Shown here: in pieces, positions 55,240 to 64,000 of the stretch
Layout of the letters: the number at the start of each line of letters is the position of its first letter
Position numbering within the stretch: position 1 is the first letter of the stretch
Translations under genes and position numbers: made by a program
The notes under the pieces: generated by a model
The model's input: only the letters and a program-made list of their open reading frames with translations
The model's database searches: none
What the model was told of the DNA's origin: nothing
From: Ectobius pallidus
Taxonomy: Eukaryota > Arthropoda > Insecta > Blattodea > Ectobiidae
Length of the DNA: 64,000 nucleotides
Direction: 5' to 3'
Assembly (NCBI GenBank): GCA_964059195.1
Contig: CAXKWD010000006.1
Coordinates: 67,969,073 to 68,033,072 of the forward strand

Positions 55240-56440
55240 ATGAATGTGGAAGTTCTTTTATTTTAGTGTAATGAATTAGCTTCGTTGTTAAACAGCTTTG
55301 TAGTTGACACCTAAATTACGGCAAGAGTCAAAATTTTCAACCATAATATTACTCTATATAAGCTTAATTTTTTTATCGTTTGGAAGATGCCCGGCTTTTT
55401 CAATCCACTTCCAGAACAGAATCATTGATCCAAACGTAGGATAGAATAACTCTGTAAAATTATATAATGCTGATCAGCAATCCTAGGAATGTTTGTAGGC
55501 TAAAAAAACAAATCTGTATTTACATAGAAATCCTAGAACTGCTGATCAGCGTTTACAGCAATTTCGCATCAATATTAAATCATTCTGCCAGTTTTGATTT
55601 CTATCTATATCCTAGAATAGTAATAGTCATGGAATAATTTCGTATTACTATATACGCAAACTAATTGGAGTAATTATAACAAGGTACAGAACAGTGCTAT
55701 CAGAACATAAATTCATTAGCTCAGTCTTTAGGTAACCTCTGAGTATAACCTCGAATGTATAGTTATTTGACTGTCATCTTAGCATCTTCGCCATTTTAAT
55801 ATTCCCTCTCTACATTCCGAGTATTCAGACATTAAGTCACCCCTTTTATTGCTACTAATTTGTATACGGTTCGTGGCCTACTGTGCCCTATGGAACATTA
55901 CGTAAGAGACAGTTATAAATAAACTTACAAAGTATAAAATAGTGGTGTTAAACGGGCATGCACTACCATGTGTGACGAGAATAATGTTATTAATTAAGAT
56001 GCATTTACAACGCTAGTTAGGTGATGTAATGCTTTGGATTGAAAATTAATAGACTCGGCACTCGATATCCCGGCAGTTCGGATTACTCGGCAACCAAGAT
56101 GGGAAAAATAAAATCAAGTAAACTGATGTAAGCATGTGCCAGAATGGTTTTCTTTAATCAGTGATGATTGCAATTATAGGCTAATATGCATAAATTAAGT
56201 TATTTTTGTAATCGATTTCCGAATTAACCTCCACACCGATTCATTAAGCAGGGCTTACGGAGAAACAAAGGTCTGAAGATTGATAAGCATTTGTGAAGGA
56301 ATGTATGGAGAGTGTTATTTGTCAAACTTACCTGTATTGCAACTTCCAAAGCCGTATATGAACACTGTAAAACAATATGCTGCCATTAGAACTGATTTGC
56401 ATTTGATAAATTCTTTCTAATATATTACCATAAAACAGGC
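55240..56440. other. Unassigned DNA with one imperfect hairpin
   Basis: GCTGATCAGC-AATCCTAGGA at 55469-55488 is mirrored with two mismatches at 55531-55550. Nothing else was recognised. Confidence 0.55.
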
Positions 56441-56454
56441 ACTAAATTGGGCAC

Positions 56455-56625
56455 TACTCCGGTACAGGTTAACCTCTATGGTCCCGTGTCAATAGGCTTC
56501 TTCCCATGGACGTTTTAAAAGCGTATACCAAGTTTCATGAAAACCGATAAAGCGTATTTAAGTTATTGCGGGTGCAGACACACGGACGGACAGACAGACA
56601 AACAAACAGAGGGACAGACATTTTC
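56455..56625 (-). repeat. Inverted, single-unit copy of the 45924-46540 repeat
   Basis: It holds, in reverse, the CCGGAGTA-type word, CCATGGGAAGAAG, the TCGGTTTTCATGAAACTTGG block and the GTCTGTCC-rich tract. Confidence 0.8.
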
Positions 56626-56639
56626 CCGATCTGGAGGTT

Positions 56640-57660
56640 AACTCGGAAATCGATTACAACAATGAATAAACAAATGCATTCTGGCACTTGGTTACATCAG
56701 TTTGCCTGATTTTATTATTAATAACATGATTCACAAAACAAAAATATAAAATATATTATAACTGTAGGGGTTAATTAACATTATACATGTGTTTTTTTTT
56801 ACATATCAGTGAGACCTACTGATGTTTCTTTGTCACTAAATTGTCAATATTGGCAATGTAGTTGCTAGCAGACACGAAGCACTAAAAAGTCGTTTTCCTA
56901 AATTAAGGAAAGCATTTGGAGGAAAGGATGTCGATGCTATAACATAGCCGTTTCCATTTTTTTAAATCTAGTCAATTTATCTAAAGTTATAAGCCATGTG
57001 AAGAAACAAACTATTTGCAGGGAGAACAAATTTCATAACTTAATATATTCTGTACGCCTACATAATTTATCCAGTTTCGCTATCGTCACTATAATTATTC
57101 TATAATTATAAGGATTACATGTAAAATGAACAATAACTTACGAGCAGGAGTAACTAAATAACTGATACGAAAGTAAAACTTGGTTTTGAATATTCAAACA
57201 AGAACTCAGCATGCATTATTCCGGACATTCCACTTTCGTATCGGAAACACTGGGATGGATTCAACAGCCAGCTGACTACTAAATACAAGAGACTGCTTAC
57301 CGCAATTCATGATTCACTAGATAAAGAACTGTACTGGAAACAAGCAGATACTATGTCATCATTTAGCAGATTGCACGGTCATTAATGATCCTGGATAATT
57401 GATAGTTAAGGAAGTTGTGCCAATTAAGTTATAACATCTAACAAGCTCTGCTTCCTGGAAAGGTTTATATCACTCTCGTACAATAATTATAGGTTTTTAC
57501 CCCTTTTAGTGTTATTTTTTTTAAATAACTGAGTTTTAAATTGTCTACTGGGTCAAGTGATGAGCTGGTCAATTCAGCTTAATTTCTTTATTCTCTTCCA
57601 TAAATAAACAAAAATAAATGACGTTTATGATTATAAATTGAGTATGAACTGCGAAAAATC
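56640..57660. other. Unassigned DNA
   Basis: Nothing recognised. Confidence 0.5.
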
Positions 57661-57667
57661 GCTGTAT

Positions 57668-57740
57668 GTGGAACATCTGGCTAGGCACTGATTCTCTGTT
57701 TTACACTTCGCGGGTTCAATCCCGCTTCAAAGCTATGGTA
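57668..57740 (+). mobile_element. Possible tRNA-derived SINE head
   Basis: A B box GGGTTCAATCCCG and a loose A box TGGCTAGGCACTGATT lie about 35 bp apart on the plus strand. No full cloverleaf and no target duplication found. Confidence 0.35.
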
Positions 57741-57999
57741 TTTATAGGCCTATTTGTGTCAATGCGGAAGTCCCATGTCTTCAAATTTACAGGTCCTGTC
57801 AGACTAAAATTTTGGCACACCGGCGACTGTTACAGGCCTAAGTAGCAATATACAGCCGTTATTAAATAACCATAACAAACAAACAGTCATACAACATTCA
57901 AAACCGCGAACACATGAACGTTCATCCTGTAGGCAGTATCCCATTTTCTTTATACCTGGGTATACACATACCTTAGGTAAAATAATTAGGTGATGTACC

Positions 58000-58474
58000 T
58001 GGGTAGTATACTGCAGACTTCAAAATGGCCTTGTCTAGACAGTAAGGTGCTAAATTAAGCTCACATCTTTCCGAAAAATTGTTAAATCTAGTTCTGAGAA
58101 AACTAAATTTGAATAAGGTACGGTATACAAGAGGAAAGCTTGTTTTTAAATGCACAGCAAAATTTTCTCAATGGAACTCCCTGGTCTCTGCGCTGATGAC
58201 ATCGTCAAGGAAAAATTCACAGAGGGAATGATTGTTCAGTTCGTACCTTTGTATTGTAAATACAACATGTTCTAACCTTTTATACATAATATTTTGTCAT
58301 ACTTATCCAAATTATGTATTGTTTTAAGTAATTATTTAGTATAAGTTTTTCTAATATATTGAACTGAACCACCCCCGAACACAAACTCTGCTTCTTCGGG
58401 TGGTGTAGCAACTTTTGTATGTATTTTTCGTGTAATTTGGAACAATAAATTGTAATTGTAATTGTAAAAGGACT
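58000..58474 (+). mobile_element. LINE 3' end with TTGTAA tail repeats
   Basis: A degraded coding end (residues like FKCTAKFSQWNSLV near 58145) is followed by a 3' UTR with a hairpin (ACCACCCCCGAA ... TTCGGGTGGT, about 58369-58408). It ends in AATAAATTGTAATTGTAATTG. This layout is typical of CR1/Jockey-like LINE 3' ends. Confidence 0.65.
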
Positions 58475-58479
58475 TCCAG

Positions 58480-59163
58480 TAAAAAACTGCTGCGAAAGGA
58501 AGAACGTTGGGCGCTGATTCTTAATTCATCTTGGAAATACTTACGGTAAGTAAACCACTACTTTCTTGACGTTCACAAAATCAAAGGTAAATTGAGTTTC
58601 CACATTGCAAGATGGTATTCGTCAGAGCAAATTAAAAATACAGAATTATCAAATGGCGGATTCAAAAACGAAGAGTGATATATATGAAGCATTAAGGAAC
58701 AAAGGTTCTTGATTTCTGTTCTTTTAACCAACTGAGCCATGAAAAACTATGTAAACCTTAATTGATTAATAAAGAAATTGTCAACTGATTCAGACGTGCA
58801 AGTTCTATTTGCCTCTCAAAACCATTATACGTTTTGAAGTACTTGTAGGTAACCCAGGGGACGAAGTCATCATGACGCACAATAAATAATTACCCCCTAG
58901 GATTGTATCATTCCACTTGGCCTGATAATTCAATTACATTCTTTTAATGTCCTGATAAAATAATTAATTGAAACGCCCTCCATCATTTTTTGTACCGCGT
59001 AAGGTTCTTGCAAAATACACAAAAATAGAAACTTGAAATGTCAATAGGTAAACGAAAAAAAAAAAATTCAATTCTTAATATCATATTTTATAATATTTTA
59101 AAATGTAATTAATCCTACATCACCACATACGTCTCAATAACAACTATATAAAACCACATATAA
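58480..59163. other. Unassigned DNA
   Basis: Nothing recognised. Confidence 0.5.
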
Positions 59164-59302
59164 CAGTTGAACTCCAATTATCTGAACGCCACCTATCCGG
59201 ATCGCCAATTATCCGGAACGCTTTGAGGGAATTTACATTTTATTCATGATTTATCCAATTATTCGGTTCGAGTTCGGTCCCAATTAATTCGGAGCTCTAC
59301 TG
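59164..59302. mobile_element. Short pogo-like MITE
   Basis: The ends CAGTTGAACTCC and GGAGCTCTACTG are inverted copies with two mismatches. TATCCGGA/ATTCGG words inside recall pogo/Tigger termini. 139 bp, no frame. Confidence 0.75.
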
Positions 59303-59534
59303 TCAATATAAATTCCTAGGAATTTCCAAAATTCATAATTTTAAATAAACTGGTCCTGACGAAACAAAAGTAAAACTTTTGTGGACATTCATAGGGGGAT
59401 AAATAGCCATAAACAGTTTCTTTGAAGAAAAATTGAAGCATACCAGTGTAATGAAAATAATTTTGAACATACTCATTACAACATAACATAGATTAGTATT
59501 AATAAATTTCATATTTTCCTTTTGAGGGTGGTAT

Positions 59535-60084
59535 TATAGTAGTAAAATCTTAAAAGAATTGTATGTCCACCTTATACCCTCAAAAATTTTTATGTAACCT
59601 AACACCAACTAATATTTTTTGGGATTGCTTCGAAAAGAGTTTTTAAAATTACACACTTTTTATTAACTTATTTAAGCTAGATTTGTAAATATGTACATTG
59701 GCTAAAATTAAAACATATCCAGATTACAACCAAATGAAATTAAGATAGTTTTCACTTTTTACATATTATAATTAAAATTACACTTGTACAAGGTGTACAA
59801 CATTAATTTAAAACCACTAAAAATTAAAATTTTAATTATAATATGTAAAAAGTGAAAACTATCTTAATTTCATTTGGTTGTAATCTGGATATGTTTTAAT
59901 TTTAGCCAATGTACATATTTACAAATCTAGCTTAAATAAGTTAATAAAAAGTGTGCAAATAAATACTGTAATTTTAAAAACTCTTTTCGAAGCAATCCCA
60001 AAAAATATTAGTTGGTGTTAGGTTACATAAAAAATTTTGAGGGTATAAGGTGGACATACAATCCTTTAAGATTTTACTACTATA
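59535..60084. repeat. Long inverted repeat: 245/257-bp arms, 48-bp loop
   Basis: The left arm 59535-59779 and right arm 59828-60084 are near-perfect inverted copies. The main difference is a 13-bp insertion in the right arm near 59957-59969, plus very few substitutions. ATAACATAGATTA occurs at 59483-59495 and 60082-60094 as a possible 13-bp target duplication, which would make the inserted unit 59496-60081. No reading frame. Confidence 0.93.
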
Positions 60085-60089
60085 ACATA

Positions 60090-61240
60090 GATTACTCTGG
60101 TGTTTAAAACTGCATAACACCTTAGAGGATTCGATGGCACTAGGCAGTTGGGGAGAAACAGTCTGGTTTGAACATTTAATTAGTCAGTAGGGTGCTTTTG
60201 TTTAAGCGATATTTGCGATTGCACGCACGTACGTACTTGTCAGACTTACCTTCGGAATGGGAACAATGAGACTCTTAATGACTCCGTAATAGCAAAGATG
60301 TACTAGTTGGTTCGTCATAATGGAGAACAAGTGCTTAGCTAGGAGAAGTGCATTGTAAGGCATAACTCCAAAGCTAAGTAAATGGGGCTCTTTCAGTAAC
60401 GAAATTATTCATTGTGTTACATATCTTACCCAGAACTGCTGCTCTTGCTAGGTGGAAAGCTTCAAATCCAACCTCGTGCAGTCAGCTGAACTCAATGGCT
60501 CATTAAACGTAGAGCGAATCTAACTTTCAGTTAATAATTAACATCTTCAGTAAAAGATTATACCAATTTAAAGCTCTAAAGAATTGCAGTATAAGAACTT
60601 AGCCCTGGATTCCTATCCGATACGGAGGCACACCTCGTAAGCAGCTAAAAATTAGAAATATAATTAATTTTATATTTTAGGATCATGTATATGTATCCAA
60701 ATGATGACTGATGAAATTAATGTACATGAATGTAACTTATAATTTTGCATTCTTAAGTGCCTTTTTCGCTATTGAAATACCTCGATTATCCATGTAGGAA
60801 TTATTCTAATGCCATATGAATTTTATACAGTGAGTCCCACGCAAGAGTTGGCCAATGACGCGGGTTTCTGTGTCGCGGCGGGCACAGCTAAATCTCCCGA
60901 GCGGTCGGGTGAAATATCTACGCTAATAAAGCCGCGATCGGTGTAATGATTCAGGTTCTCACATTTACCGTTAAAATTACAATAAAAATAACCACGTACC
61001 TTATCACAAGAGATGTTGGAAATGTTCTCCTCTTGCATACGCACAACACTGGCACCTTTTTAGGGAATTTTCTTTCACGCGCGGAAGTTCAGCTTCCGAG
61101 ATAGAGTTAATTTCTCTTGTGATAAAGTGTATAGGTCAATTCCCCACACATTAGAACAGAAATTAACTCTACACACTCTACATACTCTGTGCATATAGGC
61201 GTTAGTCACTATAAGTTTTACTCATCCAGTTTTACTGTCC
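60090..61240. other. Unassigned DNA with a GC-rich patch
   Basis: The patch at about 60835-60915 is GC-rich (with TCCCGAGCGGTCGGG) within AT-rich flanks and may be part of an unrecognised repeat. A 73-codon minus-strand frame over it has no recognisable domain. Confidence 0.5.
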
Positions 61241-61254
61241 TTCTATTGCTATAC

Positions 61255-61602
61255 ATTTGTCCCGAAAATCTGGACCCCGCTAGTCCGGGCGTCCGGTTAA
61301 TCCGGACGGGATTTTAAAAATTGGATTTTAATCACAAAGATGTTTTGTTTTGTTAATTCTACGTCAGTACGTAGGTTAAACACATAGATCTAGCTATAGC
61401 CTACAGTAATTTTAAAACTACAATTAAGTTGTAGGAAAAGTTATGTTTATGAAAAAAGTCGATTTTTAAAGTTTTACCCATTTAAAAATTGTATTACAGT
61501 ACAGTACTTGCACTTTGAGGCAAATTCCGTTTAACCCGGACTTACTGTGATCTGGCCATGATCCCATTCCATCTAGTCCGGTTTAAGGGGCTCTACTGTA
61601 CT
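61255..61602. mobile_element. Pogo-like MITE, related to 38619-38988
   Basis: It shares with the earlier copy TAGTCCGG-type ends, GATTTTAATCACAAA, GTTTTG-TTTGTTAAT, CAGTACGTAGGTTAAA and TCCGGACTTAC-like blocks in the same order. The ends are approximate. Confidence 0.7.
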
Positions 61603-61609
61603 GTAATTT

Positions 61610-62800
61610 TAATTATTAACTATAATATACTTTAATTTTCTCTTCAGTCTGCCTAGTTATCTATCACAAATATATATTACCGTATGAACTACGTTTGCTA
61701 TTCAGAATTTATCATAGGTAATCCCACAAGAGTTGGATTTATTAAGACTATTCCATGAATAAAAATGTAACGGATTATACAAATAATAATTACTTTCCTG
61801 CTTTGCTATATAAAAACACAACTAACAGCTGAGAGATCACGGCATACCATGAATCAACCATCCATGAATCAATTCGAGTTACCATGTTGTGATCAGTGTT
61901 ACCAATGGTGCATAAAAGACATAGCTAACTTCATTCAGGTAAGCTAACAGCAAAACAGAATAAAAGCACACAAACTAGCTTGCATCGAATCGAAATTGGG
62001 TTTTTAATCAATCTAAATTTCTATTATTTCAATTTCCAAACAAGTTATGTTGTATAAGATAATCTGTTTTCGTGTAATCACTGCACACTGATGGTTAGGT
62101 GTCCAGTAACGAGCAGACGGTTTTATCGATAAAACAACATCCTCATATTAATAGAAACCATTTTATAAGATAAACGATCGTGATTGGAATCGAGGAATCG
62201 TTAAACGTTATTGGTCAATATCAAACACGCGGCGTATGAGTGGAATAGTCATACTAAACCATCTTCATTTACAACATAACAAAACTTGACGAACAGCAAA
62301 GCAAAAAAGAATATTAATGTAAAATATTGTGCTGTTTTGTATGCATGTAAAGTAAATTATTAGAATGTAAATCCCAGCAAACCTTTCTTTTGAATTCAGT
62401 GGCTGTTATAAAAAATTGAAACAAAACTATGTCAATACAATAGATTCGAAATGAGGTGCAAGCCGTTGGGATGTTTGAATCACGTCTTAATTGTTTTCCT
62501 TCTACCTAGGCTATAACAAGCGCTTAAATCTTTACACAGTAAAGAAAAAGATGAACAATACGAGAGGAAACTGTGAAGAGATTATTTAAAAGAATTTCTG
62601 AACATGGGGGGGAGGGGAGGTTGGAATATTTCGATGTTACTCTTCTTTTCTTCTAGAAAGATTTTTCTAAAAACAGTTTCTTACTCGCTCAAGAAGAGTT
62701 GGAATATTGTTAACATGGAAGTATGAATTCTAGAAATTCCAGTCACACTGAAAACCAAACGACTTGCGATATAAAAGTGTATGTTTTTGCCATTATCTAA
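61610..62800. other. Unassigned DNA
   Basis: Nothing recognised. A short G-rich run lies at about 62607-62620. Confidence 0.5.
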
Positions 62801-62802
62801 TG

Positions 62803-62880
62803 CAGTGTTTCCCAAACTGTGTGAACACCAGTGTTCCGTGAGACGAGTGTGTAAGCGGTCCGCGATGGTTCCTATGATCT
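62803..62880 (+). mobile_element. Possible hAT (Charlie-like) left end
   Basis: CAGTGTTTCCCAAACTGTG resembles the termini of Charlie-type hAT elements. No matching right end was found in the window. Confidence 0.3.
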
Positions 62881-63552
62881 TGGTGGCACTACAAACCGAA
62901 ATTCCTCTAGTAGCTAATGTATATTTTTTTTAGCAGGAAGAAAATATTTCATTCTGACGGACTTAACATGTAACAGGTAAATTGTTAACCCCGTTTATTG
63001 TAAAATTTGCATTCATGTTGCGACAGCTAGCTTCAATGGCTTGCTGTCCCCCTTCTAGTAGGCTACTCTCAACTATCTCAATGTTGTGCTTTCTCGTTTT
63101 GTGACTGCGTATCTATGTGAAATATGATTTTCGTACTATGCTTCAAGCAAAACATAGTACAAAATAGACTTAATGCCGCATCTGACATGAGGATCCATTT
63201 GTCACCACCCAGGCCCCGCACGAGGGGCCCTTATCATAGGAAAAAATAACTGTTTGGCCCTTCAGGAAAGTGACAAGTTTACATTTCTATCGGTTTTCAA
63301 GCAGTGATTACATTAAAGGCAACTACTCTGTGGTAGATATCTCACGGAGATAATGAGTTGTAAAATTCGCGATGAAAAGATATGAATTCGCATATTTAAA
63401 CTCTAAAATAGAGTGTGATATAGTGACCACAAATGGAGTGGAGCCGCCGGACCGATTACTGTAATAGCAAAAAGTGCTCTACAATTATCGTTACTGGCGA
63501 CGATAGTATTTCACACTATATCATCTATTAATATTTTACACTACAGACTGCA
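62881..63552. other. Unassigned DNA
   Basis: Nothing recognised. Confidence 0.5.
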
Positions 63553-63608
63553 GACTTATTATTATTATTATTATTGTTATTATTATTATTATTTTTATTA
63601 TTAGGACC

Positions 63609-63673
<65 letters not shown>

Positions 63674-63715
63674 ATAGTTAATATTGTATTATTATTATTA
63701 TTATTACTACAATTA
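63553..63715. repeat. (ATT)n microsatellite
   Basis: Interrupted ATT tract of about 160 bp. Confidence 0.95.
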
Positions 63716-64000
63716 TTATTACATAACTATTACTCCTGTTATGATTAACTTAACTTAGTGGGATATCACTATCATTATGAAATAAAAGTTAAGTAAAAAG
63801 GTAGGACATGGAATTTTCACCTACTGCCCCCAAAATTTACTTTCTCCCAGGCTCTGAAAATCTATGGTGCTACCCTTCATCTAGATGTTAGGATTTAGTA
63901 CAACGTTAGTTCCACTGTGTCCCGAACAGATAAATGTCTAAAAAACAGTAGAAAAATATAGTAAAGGAATGATGAAATGACAGAAATAGTTTAATAAAAT

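Overview
The window looks like repeat-rich, AT-rich DNA from a large insect genome. The evidence is an insect errantivirus (gypsy type) with a baculovirus-F-like envelope gene, a BEL/Pao element, Jockey/CR1-type LINEs, Helitrons, piggyBac, hAT and pogo-like elements, tRNA-derived SINEs, (ATT)n microsatellites, and the word TAGGCCTA scattered through the unique DNA. The species cannot be named from this. I found no convincing conserved host gene, true tRNA, rRNA or CRISPR array. Nearly everything recognisable is a mobile element.

Layout. 1-6906 (minus strand): most of an endogenous errantivirus, read right to left as 5' LTR (6135-6906), primer-site region and leader, gag, pol (probably by -1 frameshift at 4812-4818) and env, which runs off the left edge. 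All three reading frames are open in the window. 6907-30247: mostly unrecognised AT-rich DNA holding a SINE with a 15-bp target duplication (8471-8713), a hAT-type MITE with an 8-bp target duplication (9410-10188), a decayed Jockey-like LINE (11086-12950), a second SINE (12953-13163), several fold-back repeats, a tRNA-like fold-back (24065-24265) and a non-autonomous Helitron (26536-27574). 30248-38015: a 5'-truncated LINE whose 5' end is a 65-bp inverted duplication. It is split by a young BEL/Pao element (31166-37823) with apparently identical 1164-bp LTRs and a 5-bp target duplication. The single long ORF of that element has lost reverse transcriptase, RNase H and the integrase core, yet stays in frame.

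38016-51275: pogo-like MITE, a 552-bp tRNA-derived element with a 13-bp target duplication, an uncharacterised repeat with about 150-bp subunits, and a piggyBac derivative (48537-49494) nested in the 3' terminus of a minus-strand Helitron (48528-50328). 51276-55235: a 3.8-kb minisatellite of 30-bp units that stays open as a 1319-residue frame of decapeptide repeats, with a plausible splice acceptor at its left edge. This is the strangest object here. 55236-64000: another copy of the 46-kb repeat, a LINE 3' end, two more pogo-like MITEs, a 550-bp near-perfect long inverted repeat (59535-60084) and an (ATT)n tract.

The genes do not form a host pathway. The functional logic is that of retroelements: Gag, protease, polymerase and envelope of the errantivirus, and a Gag-protease-plus-integrase-ends polyprotein of a BEL derivative that would need enzymes supplied in trans.
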